DNA from: Acidimicrobiia bacterium
Lineage (GTDB): Bacteria; Acidobacteriota; Vicinamibacteria; Vicinamibacterales; UBA2999
Assembly (NCBI GenBank): GCA_016871275.1
Contig: VFZG01000022.1
Location: 1-52,854 of the forward strand
Direction: 5' to 3'
DNA length: 52,854 nucleotides
Position numbers and translations under genes: made by a program. How positions within the stretch are numbered: position 1 is the first letter of the stretch; each line of letters opens with the position of its first letter. Below the pieces are notes generated by a model. It was given only the letters and a program-made list of their open reading frames with translations. It searched no databases and was not told where the DNA came from. Positions 43,929 to 52,854 of the stretch are shown here, piece by piece.

Positions 43929-44151
43929 ACGCCGGTGCTCGATGTGAGATGCGAATGAAGGTCAGATCTCGCAGTTCAGAACCACCTCGTCGCGCCTGCT
44001 CCACCTGAGGCACGGATCCGAATGACGGCGGCGGCTGGGTGCTCGCCGGCGAAGCGCCGGGCGCAAGGACCATCGCCTGACCGGCCAGCGCCAGTCGCGC
44101 GCGCTCCGAGGCAAGGATTTATCCGCTTGACCGGGGGAGGCCTGATAGTTG

Positions 44152-44935
44152 TTAGACCGCCTTTGGCTCTGGGGGTGAAGGAGGCTTCGCCGCTGGGGTC
44201 GCTTCGACCTGAGCCGGTGCGGCCACCACCAACCAGTCTGCCATCATGCTGGCTAAGCTATTGGACGGCGCACTTGTCTCGACCACTGGCTGCGCTGCCG
44301 CCGAGGACGTTCCGTCCTTGAATGCGATGTGGTTCGATGAGTTTGGCATCTCAGCCCTCGTGTCGCCAACCTTCGAAAGACCTGGCATTTGCCACCGCCG
44401 CCTGCATGACGCCAGGCGCCACCCGCACTTGCTGACGAGTCAGTGTCCCCTCCGACGCGAACCGATGGCTGCTTGCGCCAACGCTCTCGATCAGCGCGCG
44501 AACGTGGGAGTAGCTCGCTTGCGGCTGACCGGCGAGAATGGCCTCTGGGTTGAGCGGCGTTCAGAACTTCATCTCGTCAGCATGACTCCGGTGAAGATCA
44601 CGGATGATCGCGTAAGTCTGATCCGTCGGTCGCTCCACTCGGAGGCCGAGTTCGTCGCATGCCTCCTGACGATAAATCGCATAGTCATGGCTCCCCGACT
44701 CGGAACACAGGAAATCGAGAACCCTGGTAATTCGGTCCTCATCGGTCAAATGGCCCTTTATCAGGCGTCGGCCGAGCATTCGAATCTGGGTTCGGCTCCT
44801 GTCGACATCGCCGAGAACGAAAGGATCCACGCGATCTGACACCGCGCGCAAGACACCACGTCGGGCCTCCGCCGACGAGAGCCCGGCCTCCTTCTTGGCG
44901 AACGCAAGGTAGCCGTTAATCGCCTCGACACTCAC
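44152..44935 (-). pseudogene. Decayed Clp-fold serine protease (SDH/SppA-like), C-terminal part
   Basis: Three consecutive segments read as one broken protein. 44561-44935: MSVEAINGYLAFAKKEAGLS to GSHDYAIYRQEACDELGLRV, resembling the C-terminal region of SDH-type serine proteinases. TGA at 44561-44563 interrupts; the same frame continues at once with TPLNPEAILAGQPQASYSHV to FEGWRHEG and ends at 44351. A one-base shift then gives MPNSSNHIAFKDGTSS to the Pro-rich end at 44152. The catalytic N-terminal part is missing. Family assignment is from recalled patterns only. Confidence 0.5.
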
Positions 44936-45210
44936 CGGCGCACGCTGTTGAGGCGGCGCACCAGGAATCTCGGGTTGAGTGGACCCTTCACACCCGGATC
45001 GATCGGGCCACGTTCAATCAGTACTCGTAGCCTGCGCTTCTCCGCGAATTCGATGATTGCGCGCTGTTTGACGAGATGCGGTGGCGGAACGAGCCTGCCT
45101 TGTTTCTCCCACTCTTTGAGTTCTCGTCTCCATCTGCGTCTCTGTCTGATGATTCTCAGAGCTGGGATTATTGGTGTCCGCTGAATGAGTTGTTTCAGAG
45201 CATTCTTCAT
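44932..45210 (-). pseudogene. N-terminal fragment of a class I methyltransferase-like protein
   Basis: 92 residues: MKNALKQLIQRTPIIPALRI, then LVPPPHLVKQRAIIEFAEKR and RLRVLIE. This is the typical lead-in of a SAM methyltransferase family in which LVETGTYLGDM would follow. Instead the frame reads RGPIDPGVKGPLNPRFLVRR and stops, overlapping the next remnant by 4 bp (GTGA). The SAM-binding core is absent. It may still be expressed as a small basic protein. Confidence 0.5.
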
Positions 45211-45224
45211 GTGCTCTCTGCTTC

Positions 45225-45566
45225 TCAGCATTCACCGGATGCACCCGCCCCGCCAGAGCGGCCGCCGCCGAAGCGCGGCGGGTCTTGCGCGCCAGCCGGG
45301 GGCGGCGCACCAGGGGCGAGGACGGTCGCCGAGCCGGCCAGCGCAATCCGCACCAGGGTGCCGCTGAACAGCAAATAGAACAGCGCGCCGGTGTCGTCGC
45401 CAATCGCCACCAGCACGCAAGCGGTGAGGGCCGCATAGCCGTGGAGCTCGACATAGACCGAGAAACGATCGCGGCTGACCAGCGCAGCCAGCGACGCGTG
45501 CTGCGCGTCGCTGATGCGGCCGCGCTCCTTCCACCCCTGGAGCCGCTCGACTATCCCAGAATCCAT
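45225..45566 (-). CDS. Small membrane protein with DUF2157-like start
   Basis: 113 residues: MDSGIVERLQGWKERGRISD, then AQHASLAALVSRDRFSVYVE, a helix pattern like the start of DUF2157 proteins. Two hydrophobic stretches follow (YAALTACVLVAIG and ALFYLLFSGTLVRIALAGSATVLA) and a Pro/Gly-rich tail ending GASGEC. The start overlaps the threonine dehydratase end by 16 bp. DUF2157 proteins are longer, so this may be a truncated relative. Function unknown. Confidence 0.55.
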   Translation of the reverse strand: MDSGIVERLQGWKERGRISDAQHASLAALVSRDRFSVYVELHGYAALTACVLVAIGDDTGALFYLLFSGTLVRIALAGSATVLAPGAPPPAGAQDPPRFGGGRSGGAGASGEC

Positions 45567-46531
45567 TTCAGCTTCGCCTGGTCGATGTTGCCGCCCGACA
45601 TGATGCAGGCCACTCGTTGCCCGGCGAGGACCTCGCGCTGTTGGTAGGCTGCCGCCAGCGCCGCGGCGCCCGCGCCCTCCGCCAGGTTGTGCGTCGTCTT
45701 CAGCGCCATCCGCACACCAGCCGCGAGTTCCTCCTCGCTGAGCAGGATGAAGTCGTCGAGGTGGTCCTTGTAGATGCTGAATGGCAGGTCGAAGCTGACG
45801 CGCGTCGCCACGCCTTCTGCAAACGTCTCGGCGGAGGTTCCGACGACGCGGTCGGGCCCCTTCCATGACCGATAGACCGCATCGGCTTTCGACGCGCCGA
45901 CGGCGACAATCCTGGCGTTCGAGCCAAGCGCGTTGCGCACGGTGATCAGTCCGCAGGCGCCGGAGCCGCCGCCCAGCGACACGAAGATCACGTCGACATC
46001 CGGCAGATCCTCGAACAGCTCGAGCGCGTAGGTGCCCACGCCGGCGATCAGCAGCGGCTCGTCGGCCGAGTGCACGTAGCGGGCACCGGTGCTGGCGGCG
46101 CGCTGCTCGCACCGCTCGCGCGCCTCGTCAAAATCGCGGCCGCCCTCTTCGAGCACCGCGCCGAAGGCGCGGATCGCGGCGTTCTTCTCGGGGTTGTTGC
46201 CGTCGGGCACGAACACCGTGCACGCGACGCCGTGTTGGCGCGAGGCCAGCGCGATCGACTGGCCGTGATTGCCGGTGCTGGCGGTCACAATGCCGCGCGC
46301 GCGCTCCTCCGGCGGCATGGCGCCGACCAGGTTCAGGCCGCCGCGCACCTTGAACGCCCCGGTCGGGTTGTGGTTCTCGTGCTTGACCCAGATCGACAGC
46401 CCGGTTGCCTGATCGAGCAACGGATGGCGCATCAACGGCGTGCGGGGGACGTAGGGCGCCACCCGCTCGCGCGCCACGTAGATGTCGTTCAGGGTTGGAG
46501 CCACAGGCGGAGTTGCGGAGGTCGTTGTCAT
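45551..46531 (-). CDS. Threonine dehydratase / serine-threonine ammonia-lyase family
   Basis: A 326-residue fold-type II PLP enzyme that would deaminate threonine to 2-oxobutanoate (or act as serine racemase/dehydratase). PLP-binding Lys61 lies in GAFKVRGG, substrate loop ASTGNHGQS, and phosphate-binding loop SLGGGSGACG. The length lacks the ACT regulatory domain, so it is of the catabolic type. The ATG at 46531 overlaps the upstream TGA by one base. Confidence 0.9.
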   Translation of the reverse strand: MTTTSATPPVAPTLNDIYVARERVAPYVPRTPLMRHPLLDQATGLSIWVKHENHNPTGAFKVRGGLNLVGAMPPEERARGIVTASTGNHGQSIALASRQHGVACTVFVPDGNNPEKNAAIRAFGAVLEEGGRDFDEARERCEQRAASTGARYVHSADEPLLIAGVGTYALELFEDLPDVDVIFVSLGGGSGACGLITVRNALGSNARIVAVGASKADAVYRSWKGPDRVVGTSAETFAEGVATRVSFDLPFSIYKDHLDDFILLSEEELAAGVRMALKTTHNLAEGAGAAALAAAYQQREVLAGQRVACIMSGGNIDQAKLKWILG

Positions 46532-47328
46532 CAGCGTACCCACTGATCGCGCGTCGCAATCGCGGTGTCGGGCCGGTCGGAAATTATCCCGTCAACGCCC
46601 CAATCCAACAAGCGGCGGATGTCGTCGGGGTGGTTGACGACCCACACCTGCACGACCTGCCCTTCTTTGTGCACCTGGCGAACCAGCGCCGGCGACACCA
46701 CGCGCAGCCGGCCCGCCACCTCGGGAAGCTGATAGGCGACATACGGTCGCGCCCCAATCCATGGCCAGCGCACCCACGAACGATGCACGGTCCACCGCGA
46801 TTCCGGCTGCGACGCGCTGGTGACGATCTCGGGATGCTCGCGTCGCATTACCTTGACCGACGAGGCGTAGAACGATCCCACACAGCAGCGTTCGACGGCA
46901 TTCGCCTGTCTGATGGAGGCCGCCACGGCGCGGGCCAGCTCCGGCTGACCACCCTTCATCTCGATGATGATGCGGGCATTCAGGTGCTTCTTCAGCACGT
47001 CATCCAGGCGCGGGATGCCGATGCCCTGGCCGCGAAACGGAAACTGCCCGTCGCGCTCGAATCGATAGCCGGCATCGACGCGTTCGAGCTCGGCCACCGC
47101 CAGGTGCTTCACCGGTCCTGTGCGATCGGTCGTGCGATCGAGCGCTTGATCGTGAATGACGACCGGCACGCCATCGGACGAGAGCTGCACGTCGATTTCG
47201 AGACCATCGGCGCCGAGCGCCATGCCGTTGTCGATGGCCGGCATGGTGTTCTCCGGCGCGAGCAGCGCCCCGCCCCGGTGAGCGAAGACAAGGGGGTGCG
47301 GTGAATCAAAGACGGGTGCCGGGGCCAC
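46531..47328 (-). CDS. Glycerophosphodiester phosphodiesterase
   Basis: A 265-residue GDPD-family TIM barrel that cleaves glycerophosphodiesters to glycerol 3-phosphate and an alcohol. Motifs: FAHRGGALLAPENTMPA (catalytic His, Arg, Glu), GLEIDVQLSSDGVPVVIHD (metal Glu/Asp and second His), and WGVDGIISDRPD at the end. No signal peptide, so cytoplasmic. Start is GTG at 47326-47328. Confidence 0.92.
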   Translation of the reverse strand: MAPAPVFDSPHPLVFAHRGGALLAPENTMPAIDNGMALGADGLEIDVQLSSDGVPVVIHDQALDRTTDRTGPVKHLAVAELERVDAGYRFERDGQFPFRGQGIGIPRLDDVLKKHLNARIIIEMKGGQPELARAVAASIRQANAVERCCVGSFYASSVKVMRREHPEIVTSASQPESRWTVHRSWVRWPWIGARPYVAYQLPEVAGRLRVVSPALVRQVHKEGQVVQVWVVNHPDDIRRLLDWGVDGIISDRPDTAIATRDQWVR

Positions 47329-47456
47329 GGATTCGAGATCGATTAGACACCGATTGCCGTGATGACTTCAAAAGCCAGCGCCGCAGAAGGCACAGGCAGT
47401 ACAGCATCAACGTCGCCCGAGCTGCCTGCCGTGGCCCCGAGTTGAACTCCGAGCTT

Positions 47457-47474
47457 TCTGAGCCTTCTGTGGCC
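47457..47474 (+). repeat. Dispersed repeat copy B (TCTGAGCC... type)
   Basis: TCTGAGCCTTCTGTGGCC matches 16 of 18 bases with the minus strand of 12021-12038. It stands 76 bp before the ATPase start in a 222-bp gap that otherwise shows no gene. Confidence 0.4.
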
Positions 47475-47550
47475 CCATTCGACTCGCCTCGCGCGCAAAG
47501 TCCTGTCGGCGAGGGCTCGCGCAGGGCAGGCTGGTGATAATCTGAGGACT

Positions 47551-49071
<1,521 letters not shown>

Positions 49072-49072
49072 C

Positions 49073-49258
49073 GGATTGGGTGATTGGGCGATTCCTTGAT
49101 TCCTTGACTGTGGGGCGATTGACGATTGCCGACTCGGCGAATGATTTGGCGATCGACACCTGCCCTTCTGACCGGCTACACATCGCACAACAAATCGGCA
49201 ATCATCCATCACCCAGTCGCCCAACAATCAAGCAATCAAGCAATCGCCCAATCGTCAA
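49073..49258. repeat. Inverted GATTGGGC / GCCCAATC array spanning the ATPase-VWA gap
   Basis: The left half (49074-49140: gattgggt gattgggc gattcctt gattcctt gactg...gattgacg) and right half (49195-49258: ggcaatca tccatcac ccagtcgc ccaacaatc aagcaatc aagcaatc gcccaatc gtcaat) are opposite-strand versions of one theme. The last two bases of the right arm form the VWA start codon. Same family as 22478-22616. Confidence 0.7.
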
Positions 49259-50538
49259 TGAAGTACAAGTATTCCAAATACGTCCCCAACCTCCTCGACG
49301 AGCTCGACATGGACGAGCTGATGTCGAAGTTGTCCGATCTGCTGATGTCGAGCGGGTTCGGCAACCCGCGTGATACGGACGATGACAGCGATCGGACCAT
49401 GCAGGCGCTGCACGACGCGATTCTGGAGGCGTTGTTCAACGGCGGCGTGCTGCCTGACGATCTGCTCGAGACACTGTTCGGCGATGCGGCCGAGGGCAAC
49501 GAGCAAGAGGCCCGCAACCAGCTCGACGCACTCATCCAGCAGATCATCGAGCGGATGAAGGAGTCCGGCTTCATCACCACGCCGCCGGATCTCGAACCGG
49601 AAAAGGCGCGGCGGGCCATGGGCGGCGGGACGGCCGAGGAGAACGGCGAGCCGGGCGAGGTGAAGTTCGCGGTCACCGACAAGGCGCTCGACTTCCTGGG
49701 CTACCGGGCGTTGCGCGATCTGCTCGGCTCGGCCGGCCACAGCAGCGCGGGCCGTCACGACACGCGCGATTTGTCGACCGGCATCGAGACCAGCGGCGCG
49801 CCGAAGCCGTATGAATTCGGCGACGTGATGAACATCGATGCGACCGCCACTATTCTCAATGCGGTGTCCAGGCAGTCAGGCAGCAAGGCCTCCGGGCCTC
49901 CGGGAATCGACATCGATTACTCGGATGTGATGGTCGCGCAGGGCGAGTACCAGAGCTCGTGCGCCACGGTGCTGATGCTCGACTGCAGCCACAGCATGAT
50001 TCTCTACGGCGAGGATCGGTTTACGCCGGCCAAGCGCGTGGCGATGGCGCTGTCACACCTGATCCGCACGCAGTATCCGGGTGACACGATTCATGCGGTG
50101 TTGTTCCACGACAGCGCCGAAGAAGTGCCGCTGCGGGAACTGGGCCGGGTGCGTGTCGGCCCGTATTACACCAACACCCGCGAAGGCCTGCGCGTGGCGC
50201 GCCGCATTCTGGAGCGGCAGCGCAAGGACATGCGGCAGATCGTGATGATCACCGACGGCAAGCCGTCGGCGCTGACCCAGCCCGACGGCCGGATCTACAA
50301 GAATCCGTTCGGCCTCGACCCGATCGTGATCGGCGAAACCCTGGCGGAGGTGTCGGCCTGCGCCAAGGCCGGCATCATGATCAACACCTTCATGCTGGCG
50401 CGCGATTACGACCTGGTGGCGTTCGTCCGGCGCGTGGCGGCCATGTGCCGCGGCAAGGCCTACTTCACAACGCCGTACACGCTCGGGCAATACGTGTTGA
50501 TGGATTACATGGACAAGAAGAGCAAGACGGTTCATTGA
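49258..50538 (+). CDS. VWA-domain protein (ChlD/ViaA-like)
   Basis: 426 residues. The N-terminal half is helical and acidic (LLDELDMDELMSKLSDLLMS; DDLLETLFGDAAEG). The VWA domain (about 230-426) has a full MIDAS: DCSHS (Asp242, Ser244, Ser246), Thr in DRFTPAKR, and Asp in MITDGKPS. It is the expected partner of the ATPase encoded just before. The start ATG lies at the edge of a repeat arm, with no clear Shine-Dalgarno sequence. The stop overlaps the LON gene start (TTGA). Confidence 0.88.
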   Translation: MKYKYSKYVPNLLDELDMDELMSKLSDLLMSSGFGNPRDTDDDSDRTMQALHDAILEALFNGGVLPDDLLETLFGDAAEGNEQEARNQLDALIQQIIERMKESGFITTPPDLEPEKARRAMGGGTAEENGEPGEVKFAVTDKALDFLGYRALRDLLGSAGHSSAGRHDTRDLSTGIETSGAPKPYEFGDVMNIDATATILNAVSRQSGSKASGPPGIDIDYSDVMVAQGEYQSSCATVLMLDCSHSMILYGEDRFTPAKRVAMALSHLIRTQYPGDTIHAVLFHDSAEEVPLRELGRVRVGPYYTNTREGLRVARRILERQRKDMRQIVMITDGKPSALTQPDGRIYKNPFGLDPIVIGETLAEVSACAKAGIMINTFMLARDYDLVAFVRRVAAMCRGKAYFTTPYTLGQYVLMDYMDKKSKTVH

Positions 50539-51167
50539 CGATTCCCCTCTTCCCGCTGCCCAACGTCGTCCTGTTCCCGAACGTCTTTCTGCCGCTGCAC
50601 ATCTTCGAGCCGCGCTACCGGCAGATGACCGCCGATGCGCTGGCCGGCGATCGCATCATCGGCATGGTGATGCTCCGCGCCGGCTACCAGGCCGACTATG
50701 AGGGCGCGCCGCCGATTTACGCCACCGGCTGCTCCGGGCTGATCACCCATCACGAACAACTCGAGGACGGCCGCTACAACCTGGTGCTGCGCGGGCTGGC
50801 AAAGTTCACGGTGTCGAACGAACACACCCCGCCGCCGGGACGGCTGTACCGCTCGGCGACGATCGCGCCGCTCGAGGACAGCCTGCGCGACGGCGAGCGC
50901 GACGCGCTGCGCAAGGATCGCCGGCGGCTGCAGGACCTGCTGGTGCCAGTCCTGCAGGACCGGCTCGAGGCTGCCATGCCGGCCGCCATGCCGGATGAAG
51001 AGTTAATCAACGCGCTGGCGCAGTATCTGGAGTTCGACCCGATGGAGCGGCTGGCGCTGCTGGAGTGCCAGGGCGCGCTGGCGCGCTGCCGGTCGATGAT
51101 TGACTTGCTGGAAATGCGGCGGATGGGATCGGGCCTCGGGGATCCGGGCTCCGGGAAGATCCATTGA
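50535..51167 (+). CDS. Stand-alone LON substrate-binding domain protein
   Basis: 210 residues from a TTG overlapping the VWA stop. TIPLFPLPNVVLFPNVFLPL, HIFEPRYRQM and GCSGLITHHEQLEDGRYNLV are the signature of the N-terminal (substrate-binding) domain of Lon protease, without ATPase or protease parts. A helical C-terminus follows (about 125-195). The last residues (GSGLGDPGSGKIH) come from a GGGATCGG-type repeat arm. Tight coupling to an AAA+/VWA pair suggests an adaptor or substrate-recognition subunit. Confidence 0.87.
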   Translation: MTIPLFPLPNVVLFPNVFLPLHIFEPRYRQMTADALAGDRIIGMVMLRAGYQADYEGAPPIYATGCSGLITHHEQLEDGRYNLVLRGLAKFTVSNEHTPPPGRLYRSATIAPLEDSLRDGERDALRKDRRRLQDLLVPVLQDRLEAAMPAAMPDEELINALAQYLEFDPMERLALLECQGALARCRSMIDLLEMRRMGSGLGDPGSGKIH

Positions 51168-51215
51168 TCCCTGCCCCTGATCCCTGAACTCTGATCCCTG
51201 CCCCCTGGCCCCTGG
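51124..51215. repeat. Inverted GGATCCGGG / CTGATCCCTG array
   Basis: The left arm (51124-51163: gggatcggg cctcgggga tccgggctc cggg) lies inside the LON gene. The right arm (51167-51215: gatccctg cccctgatccctg aactctgatccctg ccccctgg cccctgg) follows its stop. It separates two convergent genes. Confidence 0.6.
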
Positions 51216-51217
51216 CC

Positions 51218-52096
51218 CTAGTGACTCATGGCATACAGCATCGCATTGAGCCCGACCGCGTAGCCGTTGGGCGAAAAGTTAAAGAAGAACTCCGGGTCGT
51301 CCGCCTCGCGCTCCCATGAGTCGGCGATGTCGGTGTTGTGCGTCATCAACACCATGATGCGGCCCTGCTGGTCGGTGATGGCCGACATGTGGGCGGTGGG
51401 GCTGTACTCGCCCATCTCCGAGGTGTCGCCGCCGCTGCCGCGCCAGTACTGCATCGACGGCACCTGCGGAATCTTCGTAATCGGGAACAGCATCCGGTAG
51501 ATGGGGTGCTCGGCGGTGATCTGCTTGACCGGGAACTCGCCGGGCGGCAGCGCCTTCGAGATTTCGCTGATGAACGCGTCCCACGCCCACGGCCCCCAGA
51601 AATCATCCACCCACAGGAAGCCGCCCTTCAGCAGGTAGGCGCGCAGCGCGGCGGCGTCCTCGGGCGAGAAGCCGGCGCTGCCCGGATCGGAGGCCATCAC
51701 GAACGGGCACTGGAACAGCTCGGGATCGGTCGGGCGCACCACGAGGTGATTGGGCTCGCCCTTGGACAGGCCGACCTGCGTCTTGGTCAACTCCGAAAAG
51801 CGGATCGAGAAGTTGATGTCGGCGTTGGGATAGTCGGTGCCCCAGCCGAGGCCGCGCTGCTGCGATCGCACCTGGCGATACATCAGGCGGCAGAAGTGCC
51901 AGGAGCCGTCGAAGTCGGCGACGGTCGGAAACTTCGGCGGCGCGCCGACTTCACCACCCCAGCCACCGCCCCACCCGCCGCGGCGCTGCGGTTCGGCCAG
52001 CGACGCTTCGACAGGCTCAGGGTCGACCCGAGCGGAGCCGAGGGCCGAGGCAGCCAGCACAATCACGACGGTGACGGCGGCAGCGATTCGGCGCAT
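51218..52096 (-). CDS. DUF4159 domain protein with repeat insert after the signal peptide
   Basis: 292 residues. A signal peptide (AAAVTVVIVLAASALGSA) is followed by RVDPEPVEASLAEPQRRG, encoded by a dispersed PEPVE-type repeat (52001-52047), a Gly/Trp-rich stretch, and the DUF4159 domain (WGTDYPNADINFSIRFSELT; LRAYLLKGGFLWVDDFWGPW; GYAVGLNAMLYAMSH). The family is usually encoded with MoxR, VWA and DUF4175 proteins, as in this part of the window. Fold resembles glutamine-amidotransferase-like domains; function unknown. Confidence 0.85.
   Translation of the reverse strand: MRRIAAAVTVVIVLAASALGSARVDPEPVEASLAEPQRRGGWGGGWGGEVGAPPKFPTVADFDGSWHFCRLMYRQVRSQQRGLGWGTDYPNADINFSIRFSELTKTQVGLSKGEPNHLVVRPTDPELFQCPFVMASDPGSAGFSPEDAAALRAYLLKGGFLWVDDFWGPWAWDAFISEISKALPPGEFPVKQITAEHPIYRMLFPITKIPQVPSMQYWRGSGGDTSEMGEYSPTAHMSAITDQQGRIMVLMTHNTDIADSWEREADDPEFFFNFSPNGYAVGLNAMLYAMSH
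52001..52047. repeat. PEPVE-type dispersed repeat inside the DUF4159 gene
   Basis: The stretch around cttcgacaggctcagggtcg followed by acccgagcggagccgag is a widespread bacterial interspersed repeat known to me from many genomes; translated here it gives VDPEPVEAS. It lies in frame, directly after the signal peptide. Confidence 0.65.
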
Positions 52097-52102
52097 GATC
52101 TC

Positions 52103-52196
52103 AAGTGAGAGGTGAGAAGCGAGGGGTGAGAAGTGAGAGGCCTCCGACTTCTCGCTTCTGACTTCTCACTTCTGACTTCTCACTTCTCACTTTCGT
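52103..52196. repeat. Inverted GTGAGAAG / CTTCTCAC array
   Basis: The left half (agtgaga ggtgaga agcgagg ggtgaga agtgaga gg) is complementary to the right half (gacttctc gcttctga cttctcac ttctgact tctcactt ctcac). It occupies the whole gap between the DUF4159 and DUF4175-like genes and includes the latter's stop codon. Same family as 43187-43250. Confidence 0.7.
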
Positions 52197-52854
52197 TGTC
52201 CTTTGGACAGCGAGCGGTAGTACTCCTCGACCAGCGACTTGAACTCGGCCGGCACGTCTTCGGAGCCGTTCACCAGCGCGCGATCGGTTTCTTCGCCGAC
52301 TTTGCGGCGCAACGCGTACTCGAAGCGCTTCAAGCCTTCAGAGACGAACGTCTGCAGCCGTGCCAGCTCTTCGACATCCTGGTAGACGCGCTCGGAGTCG
52401 AGCTCACGCAGACGACGCATGATCTCGTCGAACTCCTTCGGATCGACGTTCTGCTCGCGCAGCAGGTTGCGCAGTTGCTGGCCTTCCTGCAGGTAGCGGC
52501 GCGCTTCGCCGCGGAACTGGCGGATGTCATCCGGACCAAAGTAGTAGCCGTACGGCCCGGCGCGGCGATCGCCGCCACCACCCCAGCCGCCATCACGGAA
52601 GTCACCGCGCGAATCGCCGGCGCCCCCCTGTTGGCCCGCTTGCCCGCTAGCCTGCTGGCCTGCCTGCCCCTGCTGGCCCGCCTGCCCGCTAGCCTGCTGG
52701 CCCGACTGTCCCTGCTGGCCCGACTGTCCCTGCTGGCCCGACTGTCCCTGCTGGCCCGCTCGCCCGCTAGCCTGCTGGCCTGCCTGCCCCCGCTGGCCCG
52801 CCTGCCCGCTAGCCTGCTGGCCTGCCTGGCCCGACTGCCCGTTCTGCGCGCCCC
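52187..52854 (-). CDS. DUF4175-like protein, C-terminal part (partial)
   Basis: The frame is open from the window edge (first full codon at 52852) to TGA at 52187-52189, giving 221 residues. About 75 residues of Gly/Gln/Ser/Ala repeats (GQQGQSGQQGQS, QQASGQAGQ) lead to a Gly/Arg hinge, then a conserved helical domain: DDIRQFRGEARRYLQEGQQL, ELDSERVYQDVEELARLQTF, and VPAEFKSLVEEYYRSLSKGQ. This end matches C-termini of DUF4175 proteins as I recall them, large membrane proteins encoded beside MoxR/VWA/DUF4159 genes. The stop lies in a repeat arm. Confidence 0.7.
   Translation of the reverse strand, partial: GAQNGQSGQAGQQASGQAGQRGQAGQQASGRAGQQGQSGQQGQSGQQGQSGQQASGQAGQQGQAGQQASGQAGQQGGAGDSRGDFRDGGWGGGGDRRAGPYGYYFGPDDIRQFRGEARRYLQEGQQLRNLLREQNVDPKEFDEIMRRLRELDSERVYQDVEELARLQTFVSEGLKRFEYALRRKVGEETDRALVNGSEDVPAEFKSLVEEYYRSLSKGQRK
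52620..52830. repeat. In-frame tandem repeats coding for Gly-Gln-rich linker
   Basis: An 18-bp unit (ctgctggcccgactgtcc) occurs three times in tandem at about 52694-52750. A larger segment is duplicated: 52641-52702 and 52761-52822 are almost identical, 120 bp apart. All changes keep the frame, so length variation between strains is expected. Confidence 0.7.

Noticed and set aside
44351-44563. TGA at 44561 as a selenocysteine codon
   Set aside because: No conserved redox position, no SECIS-like hairpin recognised, and a frameshift follows; decay is simpler.
44246-44839. Plus-strand frame of 197 codons in the decayed region
   Set aside because: It has no recognisable pattern and lies opposite protein-like minus-strand segments.

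Overview
The window is about 52.9 kb of GC-rich chromosomal DNA carrying roughly 45 genes on both strands. I see no tRNA or rRNA gene, no intact transposase, no phage genes and no CRISPR array. The mix points to an aerobic, heterotrophic acidobacterium, most likely of the Vicinamibacteria type. The indicators are paired DUF1592/DUF1552 proteins, a DUF5777-type barrel, a protease-propeller-barrel outer-membrane protein, DUF4159 and DUF4175-like proteins, and a Box-type benzoyl-CoA pathway. This placement is inference from gene content; no marker gene for taxonomy is present.

Layout. 1-6 kb: end of an unidentified gene, a DUF72-amidase pair, a Sco-like copper protein with a transglutaminase-like partner, and an EEP-family nuclease/phosphatase. 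Remnants of a GxxExxY gene and an SPFH gene lie among repeats. 6-12 kb: a MacAB-like exporter (adaptor, ATPase, two permeases) and a membrane-anchored TlpA-like thioredoxin. 12-18.6 kb: a 1030-residue surface protein, a hotdog thioesterase, a TPR/two-lobed aspartic protease, a 7Fe ferredoxin and an IclR regulator. 18.7-22.5 kb: a broken Ser/Thr kinase-TPR gene, a DUF4097-like protein, and an operon of a CuA-like cupredoxin, a beta-barrel and a plastocyanin-like lipoprotein. 22.6-28.8 kb: crotonase (with an amber codon), boxB and boxC, divergent from a TetR regulator, an MBL-fold hydrolase and lipA. 29-34.6 kb: a coupled DUF1592-DUF1552-ankyrin operon. 34.6-40.2 kb: a full pyruvate dehydrogenase operon (aceE-aceF-lpdA). 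40.4-43.9 kb: a family-5 uracil-DNA glycosylase, a polytopic membrane protein, a GT2 glycosyltransferase and a cupin. 44.1-47.3 kb: decayed fragments, a small membrane protein, a threonine dehydratase and a glycerophosphodiesterase. 47.5-52.9 kb: a ChlI-like AAA+ ATPase, a VWA protein, a stand-alone LON-domain protein, DUF4159 and the end of a DUF4175-like protein.

Metabolic links: BoxB/BoxC open the ring of benzoyl-CoA and the crotonase would act later on the ring-opened product. LipA supplies lipoate for AceF. Thioredoxin, Sco, CuA-like and plastocyanin-like proteins form a redox/copper theme at the cell envelope.

The most unusual signal is non-coding. Many gaps hold degenerate arrays of 7-8 bp units. 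The unit differs from locus to locus, yet at many loci the two halves of the array are mutually inverted. These arrays reach into the ends of several genes and supply their last codons or a start codon. Other repeat units (REP-like, and a PEPVE-type repeat) seem to have entered coding sequence in frame. Several genes are broken by nonsense changes, frameshifts or deletions.
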